Origin: Rhizobium rosettiformans
GTDB taxonomy: Bacteria; Pseudomonadota; Alphaproteobacteria; Rhizobiales; Rhizobiaceae
Reading direction: 5' to 3'
Length of the DNA stretch: 64,000 nt
Assembly: GCF_016806065.1 (NCBI RefSeq)
Contig: NZ_CP032405.1
Location: 3,686,001 to 3,750,000 of the forward strand
The translations under genes and the position numbers were made by a program. Shown in pieces: positions 26,540 to 34,925 of the stretch; positions within the stretch are counted from its first letter, which is position 1, and each line of letters starts with the position of its first letter. Under the pieces are notes generated by a model. The model saw nothing but the letters and a program-made list of their open reading frames with translations. It had not been told where the DNA came from and ran no database searches.

Positions 26540-28198
26540 TCAACGGCAGATATAGCGGCCCTCGCCTTCGGCGGAGGGATCGTCCGCGGCACGCGTCACG
26601 GCGGGATAGGGGCAATAAAGGAAGCGCGTGCCCTCGAGCGTGGCCGCTTCCGCATTATCTTCCGTGATTCCTGCCGCAACGCCGGAGGGCGCATTGCCCT
26701 GCTCGACCCAGTCGACGAGTGGCGTGAAGAAATCGAAGTCGTTGAAGCTCGGACCACTGGCCCCATGCGGCATTCCGGGGATGCGGTAGAACTTCACGAA
26801 ATCCGACGCCTTGCCATCATGGTTGGCATCGAGCTTCTTGTACCAGTCAACCGTATCGACGACCGAGAAGACCGGATCGGAATTGCCGTGGAAGACGAGC
26901 ATCTTGCTGCCCGCCTCCCGGAAGGCATCGAGCCGCGGATCATCGGCACCGGGCGGCACCATGAAGTCCATGGCCGACTCGGTAAAGGTGTCGTCGGTGG
27001 CTGCAATCTTCGCACCGTCGCGCACAACGTCGAAGTCGCGCAGGAAGGCGATCAGCTCGTCCGGCGTGCCACCCACTTCCGTTGGCGGTGTCGTGAAGAC
27101 CTGGGCCAGCGACGCTGCCCCCATCACCCCGATGATCGGCCTGTTACCCCAGGGTTCGATCGGGCTTTCGAGCTTCCAGGTGCGCCAGTTACCAGAGGCG
27201 ATGCCGGTATCGAAGATCCAGTGCGTATAGAGCGCCCTGCCCTCGGCGTCTTTGGGACCGGCGACGGATGTCTTGAGCGCCTCGATCTGTTCCGGACGAA
27301 GGCAGCCGGTGTTTGCCCCGCTCTCGCAGGCAAGGGTCTCGAACTTGAAAGTCGTTTCGCAAGCGTCGGCATCCGCAACGATGCCGTCCGAGACACCGTC
27401 GAGACTGTCGCAGGCGGCCAGCACCCCATCAGCCACGAGCTTCAGGTCATCCCGACCGAACGCCTTTGCGATGTCGGCATCGACCTTTGACCAGGCCTGG
27501 ATATCGAGCGGATGCTGGATCGCCGCCTTCGGCAAATTGAAACCGGGATAGCCGACCAGCAATCCGTCGAAGACCTCGGGCATACGCTCCGCCGCCATCA
27601 TGCCGTGCCGGCCGCCATTGGAGCTGCCAATCCCGTAGCGATAGGCGATCGGCTTACCGTAATGCTTTTCGACAATCTCTTCGGCGAGTGGCTGCAGCGT
27701 TGCGACAGCACCATAGCCATAGTCACGGCGCGCCTGCGGATCAAAGCCGAAGGCCGCACCGCCAGCCAGACCTCGGTCCGGATTGGCCTTGCCGTCATGA
27801 CCGGCATCGCTGGATACAACGGCGTAACCGCGCGCCAATGCCGTGTCACTCTTGCGACCTCCAAGAAGAGGACCAAGCGCCGGAACGACAGCGCCGTCAT
27901 TCCCGCCATTGAACTGGTGGACGAAACGCTCGTTCCATTCGACCGGCAATCGCAACTCGAAGCGGATCGCATAGGTCTTCCCATCGATCCCCTGCCTGTC
28001 GGGCGTCTTGCCTCTGACTAGGCAATGGGCGACGGAAACCTCGTCGCCCGGAGGCGTCTCAACAGCCTCGGCGATCGTCACATCGGATGGTTGGTTCTCT
28101 GACTTAGCGAGGTCGGCGCAAGCGATGGCCGCCTTCGCGACGGACGGATCAAGGGCGAGCAGCAGCAGTGCCGCCGCCGTCAAATGGACGTGCTTCAT
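26540..28198 (-). CDS. Tannase/feruloyl esterase family protein
   Basis: 552 residues from the ATG at 28198, preceded by GGGAGGAAT. A signal peptide (LTAAALLLLALDPSVAKA) directs it out of the cytoplasm. Alpha/beta hydrolase: nucleophile Ser193 in GSSNGG (191-196), an acid region around FHGNSDPVFSVVDT and the histidine in GMPHGASG. Classical tannases have a CS-D-HC arrangement with paired cysteines beside Ser and His; both are absent here. It likely cleaves an ester of an aromatic or hydroxyalkanoate compound; the substrate is unknown. Confidence 0.85.
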   Translation of the reverse strand: MKHVHLTAAALLLLALDPSVAKAAIACADLAKSENQPSDVTIAEAVETPPGDEVSVAHCLVRGKTPDRQGIDGKTYAIRFELRLPVEWNERFVHQFNGGNDGAVVPALGPLLGGRKSDTALARGYAVVSSDAGHDGKANPDRGLAGGAAFGFDPQARRDYGYGAVATLQPLAEEIVEKHYGKPIAYRYGIGSSNGGRHGMMAAERMPEVFDGLLVGYPGFNLPKAAIQHPLDIQAWSKVDADIAKAFGRDDLKLVADGVLAACDSLDGVSDGIVADADACETTFKFETLACESGANTGCLRPEQIEALKTSVAGPKDAEGRALYTHWIFDTGIASGNWRTWKLESPIEPWGNRPIIGVMGAASLAQVFTTPPTEVGGTPDELIAFLRDFDVVRDGAKIAATDDTFTESAMDFMVPPGADDPRLDAFREAGSKMLVFHGNSDPVFSVVDTVDWYKKLDANHDGKASDFVKFYRIPGMPHGASGPSFNDFDFFTPLVDWVEQGNAPSGVAAGITEDNAEAATLEGTRFLYCPYPAVTRAADDPSAEGEGRYICR

Positions 28199-28365
28199 GA
28201 AATTCCTCCCGGTAACGGCCCTGATCGATCTCCTCCCGATCCGGGCACGACGCGATCGTAACATCGACGCCAAACTCGAACTAGTAAGTGTTGCATATTA
28301 TTTTTTACGATCCTGCAGGCTGCCCCAATCTTGACGAGGACCATGCGGGACAGCAGATAGGGGCC

Positions 28366-28920
28366 ATGAAAGTTTCAGATGCAGAAATCCTGATCGTTCC
28401 CGGCTACACCAATTCCGGCCCCGACCACTGGCAAACCCGGTGGGAGGGCAAGCTGTCGACGGCGCGGCGCGTGGAACAGGCGGAATGGTCGAAGCCCGTG
28501 CGCGAAGACTGGGTGGCCCGCGTTGCCGAAGAGGTCAACGCGGCCACCAAGCCGGTGGTACTCGTCGGGCATTCGCTCGGCGTCCCCGCGATTGTGCATG
28601 CGATCCCGGAGATGAGGAACAAGGTCGCCGGCGCCTTTCTCGTCGCCCCGCCCGACGTCTCCAATCCTGAAATTCGGCCTAAGCACCTGATGACCTTCGG
28701 CCCCTATCCGCGCCTGACCCTGCCCTTTCCGTCGCTCCTGATCGCGAGCCGGAATGATCCCTTCGGCGAATATGCCCATGCCGAGGATATCGCCAATGCC
28801 TGGGGCTCGTTCCTGATCGATGCCGGCGAATCGGGCCATATCAACGCCGAATCCGGGCACGGACCGTGGCCGGAAGGAACGATGGTATTCGCGCAGTTTA
28901 TCGGCCGCCTGCAGGCCTGA
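28366..28920 (+). CDS. RBBP9/YdeN-type serine hydrolase
   Basis: 184 residues from the ATG at 28366. Small alpha/beta hydrolase: GYTNSGPDHWQTRWE at the N-terminus, nucleophile in VGHSLG (about residue 70), acid in ASRNDPF, and histidine in GHINAESGHGPWPEG. These match the RBBP9/YdeN family whose bacterial substrates are unknown. Divergent from the tannase gene. Confidence 0.9.
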   Translation: MKVSDAEILIVPGYTNSGPDHWQTRWEGKLSTARRVEQAEWSKPVREDWVARVAEEVNAATKPVVLVGHSLGVPAIVHAIPEMRNKVAGAFLVAPPDVSNPEIRPKHLMTFGPYPRLTLPFPSLLIASRNDPFGEYAHAEDIANAWGSFLIDAGESGHINAESGHGPWPEGTMVFAQFIGRLQA

Positions 28921-29053
28921 GTTCGAGAGCAAGCGTCCGATCCGAAGAGATGCAAACGTTGGGTTAATCCTGGCATCTTCAGGACCAGTTTAAGCCCTTC
29001 TTAAGCGGGTACTCATAGACTCCTTGCAATCACGTGAAGCGAGGAGCCTGATT

Positions 29054-31567
29054 TTGCGCCCACACGCGGCCTCTCCATCTACTCCCGGCGCGGGTGGTAT
29101 CGACATCGCCTGCCTTCCCTGGCCGGCGGCCTGGCTCGATCCCGACGGCATTATCCGGACGATGAACAAGGCTTTGGGCGCAGTCCTTGGCGAAACCGCC
29201 GGGCCCGGCGACAATTTCGCAATCGCAGTACAGACCACCGACGCCGCCAAACTGCTGCTTGCGCTAACCCGACTGATGGACGGAGCACCGTCGACACTCG
29301 AAATCTCGCTACAGGGAAGAGATGCACGGCATTTCATTGCCTCCTTGGCCGGTCACAGCACAGTCGGCTCCAAGGACGGCTCCGTGCTTCTCCAGTTGAC
29401 CGAGGTCACGGAGCTCCGCCGGCAGCTACGGGAGGTGCAGGAGCGCGAAAGCCGCTGGAATCACGCGCTTGTCGGCTCGACCTCCGGCGTTTGGGATCAA
29501 CGCAGCTCAGGCGATTTCTACTATTCCAGCATCTGGCGGCAGATCCGCGGACTGGGGCCGGATGATCCTTTCCCACCCACCATGGAAGACTGGCTGGAAC
29601 TCGTGCATCCCCAGGATCGCGAGCGCGTCTTACATTGCATCGAACGGCAGAACGCGGGCGACCCGGATTATAGCGTCTTCCAGTACAGGGAGCTTCACCG
29701 GGACGGACACTATGTCTGGATCGAGTGCCGCGGCGCCTGCGTGGAGCGCGACGAAAACGGCAAGCCTAGCCGCATCATCGGCACCGACACCGATATCAGC
29801 GCCCGCAAGCAGCAGGAGGAATGGCTGGAGGGTCTCTCCCGTCGCCTGAAGCTCGCCATCGACATTTCGGGTATCGGCATCTTCGAAACGGATTTCGAGG
29901 CCGGCACCAGTGAATGGGACGAAGGAATGCGCCGCATCTTCGAGGTCGAAAACGATTGCGAAGTGCAGATCGGCGGCTTTTGGGAGAGCAAGCTTCATCC
30001 GGAAGACCGCGCCCGGACGCTGGCTTATGTCGCGAGCAAGATCGCCGAACTGAAACCCTTCACCGACAATTATCGGATCATCGGCCGTGACGGCGGGACC
30101 CGCTTTATCCGCTCCAACAGCCTCCCATTCATGGACCACGACGGCCGGCTGAAGATGATCGGCGTAAACTGGGACGTGACCGAAGATCAACGCCTGAGAC
30201 AGGAACTCGAGCAGCAGAAGATGCTCGCGGAAGCGCGCAATGCGGAACTCGAGCGGACAAGACTGGAGGCCGAGCAGTCGGCCCTGCACGACTACCTCAC
30301 AGGCTTGCCGAACCGGCGCTACCTGGAGGAAAAGCTCGAAGAATGGCGCGCCGGCAAGGGCACGCTCGGATCAGGCATCGCAATCCTGCACATCGACCTC
30401 GACCGCTTCAAGCAGATCAACGACACACTCGGTCACGGCGCCGGCGACGCCATGCTGATGCTGGCGGCCCGGATCCTGCGCGAAAACATCAGGATCACCG
30501 ACTTTGCCGCGCGAATCGGTGGAGACGAGTTCGTCGTCCTCCTCGACCACGACGGCGCAACCGCCACCCTCTCTGCCATCGCCAGCCGCATCATCGACCA
30601 GATGAGGCAACCAGCCTTTTACAACGGCCAGGAATGCCGGTTCGGGGCAAGCATCGGCATCGCGCATACGCTGACCCGCGATATCGATGCGAAGCAATTG
30701 CTGCAGAATGCCGATATCGCCCTCTACAAGGCAAAAAATCTCGGTCGCAACCGGTTCGAATTTTACAAGCAGGCAAGCCGGACCTTGCTTGCCGACACCA
30801 ACCGCCTGTCCAGCGAACTTCTGCGCGCTTTGGAGAACGACGAGATATTCCCGCACTACCAGCTGCAGTTCGACGCGCGCACACGCGCCGTTGTCGGCGC
30901 GGAGTGCCTTGCACGCTGGCGTCATCCGACCCGCGGCATCCTGGGGCCCGACAAGTTTCTTCCAATTGCCGAAGAATATGGCGTCCTTGCTCAGATCGAC
31001 GGCCTGATCCTCGAAAAGGCGCTTCGCAACCTGGAAGTCTGGCGCGAGAAAGGCATTGCTCCCCCGAAGATCTCCGTGAACGTCTCGGCCCGGCGCTTGA
31101 CGGATCCGGAGCTCGCACGAGGCCTCGCCGATCTCCACATCAAGCCGGGCACGGTGTCATTCGAACTTCTGGAGAGCGTCTTCCTAGATCGTCAGGACGC
31201 GGCAGTCATGAGCAACCTCGACATGTTGCGACGTCTCGCGATCGACATCGAGATCGACGACTTCGGCACCGGCCATGCATCGATCGTTGGGCTTTTGAAC
31301 CTCAAGCCGACCACCCTGAAGATCGATCGGCAGCTGATCGAGGACGTGCCCGACAGCCAGGAGCAGCGCATCCTGGTAAAATCGATCATCCAGATAGCGC
31401 GCTCGCTCGGGATCAAGGTGACGGCCGAGGGCGTGGAGACGGAAGAGCATGCCCGCATCCTCGCCCGGCTCGGCTGCGACGTGCTGCAGGGTTACGGCCT
31501 TGCCCGCCCGGCCGGCTTCGGTGATGTCTCCGAACGGCTCAGAAACAGAAAATCCGCCCAAGGCTGA
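29054..31567 (+). CDS. PAS-PAS-GGDEF-EAL cyclic-di-GMP protein
   Basis: 837 residues from a TTG at 29054, chosen because GAGGAG lies 7 bases upstream; a TTG at 29024 gives 847. Two PAS/PAC repeats (about 130-270 and 275-390), a short coiled coil, a GGDEF domain with intact RIGGDEF and an EAL domain. The EAL signature reads ECL (GAECLARWRHP), with the metal-binding Glu kept and DDFGTG and AEGVETEEH intact, so phosphodiesterase activity is likely. No membrane helix is seen, so it should be a soluble sensor of redox or ligand state. Confidence 0.9.
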   Translation: MRPHAASPSTPGAGGIDIACLPWPAAWLDPDGIIRTMNKALGAVLGETAGPGDNFAIAVQTTDAAKLLLALTRLMDGAPSTLEISLQGRDARHFIASLAGHSTVGSKDGSVLLQLTEVTELRRQLREVQERESRWNHALVGSTSGVWDQRSSGDFYYSSIWRQIRGLGPDDPFPPTMEDWLELVHPQDRERVLHCIERQNAGDPDYSVFQYRELHRDGHYVWIECRGACVERDENGKPSRIIGTDTDISARKQQEEWLEGLSRRLKLAIDISGIGIFETDFEAGTSEWDEGMRRIFEVENDCEVQIGGFWESKLHPEDRARTLAYVASKIAELKPFTDNYRIIGRDGGTRFIRSNSLPFMDHDGRLKMIGVNWDVTEDQRLRQELEQQKMLAEARNAELERTRLEAEQSALHDYLTGLPNRRYLEEKLEEWRAGKGTLGSGIAILHIDLDRFKQINDTLGHGAGDAMLMLAARILRENIRITDFAARIGGDEFVVLLDHDGATATLSAIASRIIDQMRQPAFYNGQECRFGASIGIAHTLTRDIDAKQLLQNADIALYKAKNLGRNRFEFYKQASRTLLADTNRLSSELLRALENDEIFPHYQLQFDARTRAVVGAECLARWRHPTRGILGPDKFLPIAEEYGVLAQIDGLILEKALRNLEVWREKGIAPPKISVNVSARRLTDPELARGLADLHIKPGTVSFELLESVFLDRQDAAVMSNLDMLRRLAIDIEIDDFGTGHASIVGLLNLKPTTLKIDRQLIEDVPDSQEQRILVKSIIQIARSLGIKVTAEGVETEEHARILARLGCDVLQGYGLARPAGFGDVSERLRNRKSAQG

Positions 31568-31580
31568 GCCCGGGCGGATT
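31545..31580 (-). terminator. Terminator of the zeta-subunit gene, inside the opposing gene's end
   Basis: Perfect 9-bp stem (AATCCGCCC at 31551-31559, GGGCGGATT at 31572-31580). Read on the minus strand it is followed by TTTTC, 26 bases after the DUF1476 stop. The stem overlaps the last codons and stop of the GGDEF-EAL gene, so it serves the minus-strand transcript. Confidence 0.65.
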
Positions 31581-31605
31581 GTCGTTGCAGTCGCGGATCG
31601 TTTGA

Positions 31606-31920
31606 TCAGCTGTTCTGGATCTGCTCAATGGCCTGGCCGAGGAACTCGATCATTTTAGCGCGCAGTTCTTCGTCGGTGATCGACACGCCACCAGCCGTCA
31701 GATCGCCCATGACCTTGCGGATCACATCCTCGTCGCCAGCCTCTTCGAAATCGGCAGCGACGACTTCTTTCGCATAGGCGTCCGGATCGGCCTTGCCGAG
31801 CAGGCCGGCCGCCCACAGACCCACCAGCTTGTTGCGGCGGGCTTCCGCCTTGAAGCGAAGCTCCTGGTCGTGTGCGAACTTGTTTTCGAAGGCCTTTTCG
31901 CGATCACTCATGCCGCTCAT
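31606..31920 (-). CDS. F1-ATPase inhibitor zeta subunit (DUF1476)
   Basis: 104 residues from the ATG at 31920 (GGGAG upstream; a second ATG follows three codons later). Highly like the alphaproteobacterial zeta subunit characterised in Paracoccus: DREKAFENKFAHDQELRFKA at the N-terminus, ARRNKLVGLWAAGLLGK, then AYAKEVVAADFEEAGDEDV. The N-terminal part inserts into F1 and blocks ATP hydrolysis. It lies far from any ATP synthase gene in the window and is divergent from purC. Confidence 0.92.
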   Translation of the reverse strand: MSGMSDREKAFENKFAHDQELRFKAEARRNKLVGLWAAGLLGKADPDAYAKEVVAADFEEAGDEDVIRKVMGDLTAGGVSITDEELRAKMIEFLGQAIEQIQNS

Positions 31921-32067
31921 ATCGATCTCCCGTTCTGTCCCGTCATAACGCGGTTTGGTTTCCCCATTAATCAAAAGGGAGTACAAAGTGCAATGCAAAC
32001 TTCCGCGATTCCAGCTGAGTCTCCGATGGCGCGACGTTTTGGCAGGAAGGGGTGATCTGCGCATTGT

Positions 32068-32083
32068 GAAAACCGAGGTTTTC
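32068..32083. promoter_or_regulatory. Palindrome upstream of purC
   Basis: GAAAAC and GTTTTC arms around CGAG, 80 bases before the purC ATG in the 243-bp gap between the zeta gene and purC. It could be an operator for either divergent gene. No regulator can be assigned; it does not match the E. coli PurR box. Confidence 0.35.
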
Positions 32084-32163
32084 CGTTAAGGGACCGCTTC
32101 AAAGACCGATCCACTGCATCCGCGCAACTGGCGCCGGGATGCCAACAATAGAGAAAACCACCC

Positions 32164-32928
32164 ATGAACCGTCGCCGCCGCGTTTACGAGGGCAAGGCAA
32201 AGATCCTCTATGAAGGTCCCGAGCCCGGCACGCTGATCCAGTTCTTCAAGGATGATGCAACGGCATTCAACAAGAAGAAGCATGAAGTCATCGACGGGAA
32301 AGGCGTTCTGAACAACCGCATCTCTGAATACGTCTTCACGCATTTGAACAAGATCGGCATTCCGACCCACTTCATTCGCCGCATGAACATGCGCGAACAG
32401 CTGATCAAGGAAGTCGAGATCATCCCGCTCGAGATCGTCGTGCGCAATGTCGCCGCCGGCTCGCTCTCGACCCGCCTCGGCATCGAGGAAGGCATCGTTT
32501 TGCCGCGCTCGATCATCGAATTCTACTACAAGTCGGACACGCTCGGTGACCCGATGGTCTCTGAAGAGCACATCACCGCCTTCGGCTGGGCGAACCCTGC
32601 AGAACTCGACGACATCATGGCGCTTGCCATCCGCGTCAACGACTTCCTCTCCGGCCTCTTCCTCGGCATCGGCATCCAGCTCGTCGACTTCAAGATCGAA
32701 TGCGGCCGCCTCTATGAAGGCGACATGATGCGCATCATCCTTGCCGACGAGATCTCGCCGGACAGCTGCCGCCTCTGGGACATCGAGACCCGCGAGAAGC
32801 TCGACAAGGACCGCTTCCGCCAGGATCTGGGCGGGCTGCTCGAAGCCTATCAGGAAGTCGCCCGCCGGCTCGGCATCATGAATGAAAACGAACCGATCCG
32901 TGGCACCGGCCCGGTTCTCGTCAAGTAA
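32164..32928 (+). CDS. purC: SAICAR synthase
   Basis: 254 residues. Joins aspartate to CAIR with ATP in de novo purine synthesis. Motifs: [12 protein letters not shown] at the N-terminus, [29 protein letters not shown] and [14 protein letters not shown]. Length is typical of the stand-alone bacterial enzyme. First gene of purC-purS-unknown-purQ, with 18 bases to purS. Confidence 0.97.
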   Translation: MNRRRRVYEGKAKILYEGPEPGTLIQFFKDDATAFNKKKHEVIDGKGVLNNRISEYVFTHLNKIGIPTHFIRRMNMREQLIKEVEIIPLEIVVRNVAAGSLSTRLGIEEGIVLPRSIIEFYYKSDTLGDPMVSEEHITAFGWANPAELDDIMALAIRVNDFLSGLFLGIGIQLVDFKIECGRLYEGDMMRIILADEISPDSCRLWDIETREKLDKDRFRQDLGGLLEAYQEVARRLGIMNENEPIRGTGPVLVK

Positions 32929-32946
32929 GCTTTGGAGAAGAGATCA

Positions 32947-33189
32947 GTGATCAAGGCACGCGTCACCGTAACCCTGAAAAACGGCGTACTTGACCCTCAG
33001 GGCAAGGCCATCGAAGGCGCGCTCGGCGCGCTCGGCTTCGACGGCGTTGGCCAGATCCGCCAGGGTAAGGTCTTCGATCTCGAGCTTGCAGGCGAAGACA
33101 AGGCCAAGGCTGAAAGCGACCTGAAGGCGATGTGCGAGAAGCTCCTCGCCAACACGGTCATCGAGAACTATACTATCTCCATCGCCTGA
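32947..33189 (+). CDS. purS: FGAM synthase small subunit PurS
   Basis: 80 residues from a GTG at 32947 (GGAGAAGAG upstream), the usual PurS length. PurS bridges PurQ and PurL and is required for ammonia transfer in formylglycinamidine ribonucleotide synthesis. KARVTVTLKNGVLDPQGKAI and GFDGVGQIRQGKVFDLEL are conserved. A TTG at 32932 would add five residues without support. Confidence 0.95.
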   Translation: MIKARVTVTLKNGVLDPQGKAIEGALGALGFDGVGQIRQGKVFDLELAGEDKAKAESDLKAMCEKLLANTVIENYTISIA

Positions 33190-33208
33190 GGGTTGTAGGA
33201 GATGCGCG

Positions 33209-33466
33209 ATGGCTGACGTCACCAGCGAATTGATGTTCGAGCTTCTGAAGCGGATTCATGCCGATGTTGCGGACGTAAAGCTGGGGCAGCGGGAGTTGCG
33301 CGCCGAGATGAATGCGATACGGGGTGCACTCGTTTCCGTGCATCAGGACATCCACAACATCCACACGACGCTTGCTCGCCAAGAGACGCGTCTCGATCGG
33401 ATCGAAAATCGCCTGGAACTGCGCGAGTTCCAGGAAGCCCAGATAAGGTTTGAGCCACAGCCATGA
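33209..33466 (+). CDS. 85-aa coiled-coil protein inside the pur operon
   Basis: 85 residues with an acidic/basic heptad-like helix from about residue 5 to 75 ([20 protein letters not shown], later [20 protein letters not shown]). No membrane segment or catalytic motif. I do not recognise a named family. It follows purS by 19 bases and its stop overlaps the purQ start (ATGA), so it is co-translated with FGAM synthase subunits. A structural or tethering role is only a guess. Confidence 0.75.
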   Translation: MADVTSELMFELLKRIHADVADVKLGQRELRAEMNAIRGALVSVHQDIHNIHTTLARQETRLDRIENRLELREFQEAQIRFEPQP

Positions 33467-34134
33467 AATCAGCCGTCGTCCAGCTCCCAGGCCTCAACCG
33501 TGACCGCGACATGATCGCGGCGCTCACCAAGATCTCCGGCCATGCGCCGGTGACGATCTGGCAGACGGAGACCGAGATCCCGGATGTCGACCTGATCGTC
33601 ATCCCCGGCGGCTTCTCCTATGGCGACTATCTGCGTTGCGGCGCGATCGCCGCACGCATGCCCGTCATGCAGGCGATCAAGGAAAAGGCCGAACAGGGCG
33701 TCAAGGTCATCGGCGTCTGCAACGGCTTCCAGATCCTCGTCGAAGCCGGGATGCTGCCAGGCGCCCTGATGCGCAATACCTCGCTCAAATTCGTCTGCAA
33801 GGAAATCAAGCTCGAGGTCGTCAACGCCGATACCGACTTCACCCGCGCCTATGCCAAGGGCCAGATCATCCGCTGCCCGGTCGCTCACCACGACGGCAAC
33901 TATTTCGCCGACGCCGAGACGCTGAAAACGATCGAAGGCAACGGCCAGGTCGTCTTCCGCTATGCCGACGGCACCAATCCGAATGGCTCGATGAACGACA
34001 TTGCCGGCGTGATCAACGCGAAGGGCAACGTGCTCGGCATGATGCCGCATCCGGAAAACCTGATCGAAGCCGCCCACGGCGGCAACGACGGCCGCGGCAT
34101 CTTCGCCTCGGCGCTGGACGTCATCGCGGCCTGA
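33463..34134 (+). CDS. purQ: FGAM synthase glutaminase subunit PurQ
   Basis: 223 residues. Class-I glutamine amidotransferase that supplies ammonia to PurL. Motifs: [28 protein letters not shown], catalytic cysteine in [23 protein letters not shown], and MMPHPENL with the catalytic His. The start overlaps the preceding 85-aa gene by 4 bases. purL lies 2.4 kb downstream after three unrelated genes. Confidence 0.97.
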   Translation: MKSAVVQLPGLNRDRDMIAALTKISGHAPVTIWQTETEIPDVDLIVIPGGFSYGDYLRCGAIAARMPVMQAIKEKAEQGVKVIGVCNGFQILVEAGMLPGALMRNTSLKFVCKEIKLEVVNADTDFTRAYAKGQIIRCPVAHHDGNYFADAETLKTIEGNGQVVFRYADGTNPNGSMNDIAGVINAKGNVLGMMPHPENLIEAAHGGNDGRGIFASALDVIAA

Positions 34135-34195
34135 GGTAAGCTTCGCTTAACCACAGACCTTTAAGGGAAGGCGGCCATCAGCCGAAAGTTCGCCC

Positions 34196-34582
34196 ATGCG
34201 CCGCCTTGCTCTCTCAGCCATTCTCGTCGCAGCAGCCGGCCTCGCGGCCTGCAAGCCTGAGGCTCCGCGCCCTCCTGCGAACGGACAATCGGCCCTCGAC
34301 ATCATGGAAAAGGTCGCCGTCGCCGCGAACACCTGCTGGTTCAAGTCGGGCGACGCCGCATTCAAGGCCTACCAGCTTTCCCCTGAACTCAGCTCCTTCT
34401 CCGGTCGCCCACGCATCCTCCTGGTGCGCAAGGGATCACGCGACGACCGCCCCGTACTGGTCGTTCAGGCTGAAGGAAAGCCCCCTCGGCTGGACGCTTT
34501 CGGCCCCCTCTTGAACGAGGATGTGGCGCCGCGGATTCGCCAGGACGTCGTTCGCTGGGCCAATGGCAGAAAAGACTGCTGA
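34196..34582 (+). CDS. Small lipoprotein, unknown
   Basis: 128 residues with a lipoprotein signal peptide: MRRLALSAILVAAAGLAAC places a lipobox cysteine at residue 19. The mature domain (NTCWFKSGDAAFKAYQLSPE, ILLVRKGSRDDRPVLVVQAE, C-terminal DC) contains two further cysteines. No known family recognised. Follows purQ by 61 bases; converges with the DUF1127 gene with no gap. Confidence 0.75.
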   Translation: MRRLALSAILVAAAGLAACKPEAPRPPANGQSALDIMEKVAVAANTCWFKSGDAAFKAYQLSPELSSFSGRPRILLVRKGSRDDRPVLVVQAEGKPPRLDAFGPLLNEDVAPRIRQDVVRWANGRKDC

Positions 34583-34843
34583 TCAGAACGGCGGCTGGAC
34601 CGGCCGATCGAGCAGCAAAAGCCGAGATTTCCTTATTTCACGCAAAGCCATCTCAGGCGACAGTCCGACATCGCGCAATTGCTCTTCCGTCAGTTGCGAA
34701 AGGTGCGCACGGGTCCTGCGTCCCCGCCACCACAGCTTGAGCATTCGGGCAAGACTGCTCAATGGCGACGATGATTCCTTGCGGACCGGCAAAGCGATGT
34801 CGTGACGGGAGTCGTTCGGCGCGATTGTCTCTATTGTCACCAT
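34583..34843 (-). CDS. DUF1127-type small arginine-rich protein (first copy)
   Basis: 86 residues. The C-terminal half (LWWRGRRTRAHLSQLTEEQL, then RDVGLSPEMALREIRKS) is the DUF1127 helix-turn-helix-like core; the N-terminal 30 residues are variable. Small DUF1127 proteins in Agrobacterium have been linked to phosphate and carbon metabolism and RNA-related effects. Divergent from the MocR-type regulator across an 82-bp region with a shared palindrome, so it is the likely regulatory target. Confidence 0.82.
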   Translation of the reverse strand: MVTIETIAPNDSRHDIALPVRKESSSPLSSLARMLKLWWRGRRTRAHLSQLTEEQLRDVGLSPEMALREIRKSRLLLLDRPVQPPF

Positions 34844-34879
34844 GACGGCAGTTCCTTGCGTTTTTATCTCAACGAAGCC

Positions 34880-34908
34880 TCTATGAATTGACTCCCCAAG
34901 GGTGACAA
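34880..34908 (-). promoter_or_regulatory. Candidate promoter of the DUF1127 gene
   Basis: Minus-strand TTGTCA (34908-34903), a 17-base spacer and CATAGA (34885-34880), 37 bases before the ATG. The -35 hexamer lies in one arm of the 19-bp palindrome at 34904-34922, so a bound regulator could block it. Confidence 0.45.
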
Positions 34909-34916
34909 TCTATAGA
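34888..34916 (+). promoter_or_regulatory. Candidate promoter of the MocR-type regulator
   Basis: TTGACT at 34888-34893, a 17-base spacer and TATAGA at 34911-34916. The expected transcription start is within a few bases of the ATG at 34926, so the mRNA would be leaderless or nearly so. The -10 lies in the centre of the 19-bp palindrome. Confidence 0.55.
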
Positions 34917-34922
34917 ATTGTC
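34904..34922. promoter_or_regulatory. 19-bp palindrome between MocR and DUF1127 genes
   Basis: GACAAT and ATTGTC arms around a 7-base CTATAGA centre. It overlaps the -10 of the regulator promoter and the -35 of the divergent DUF1127 promoter, the position expected for an autoregulatory MocR operator. Binding is inferred, not shown. Confidence 0.5.
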
Positions 34923-34925
34923 CTC

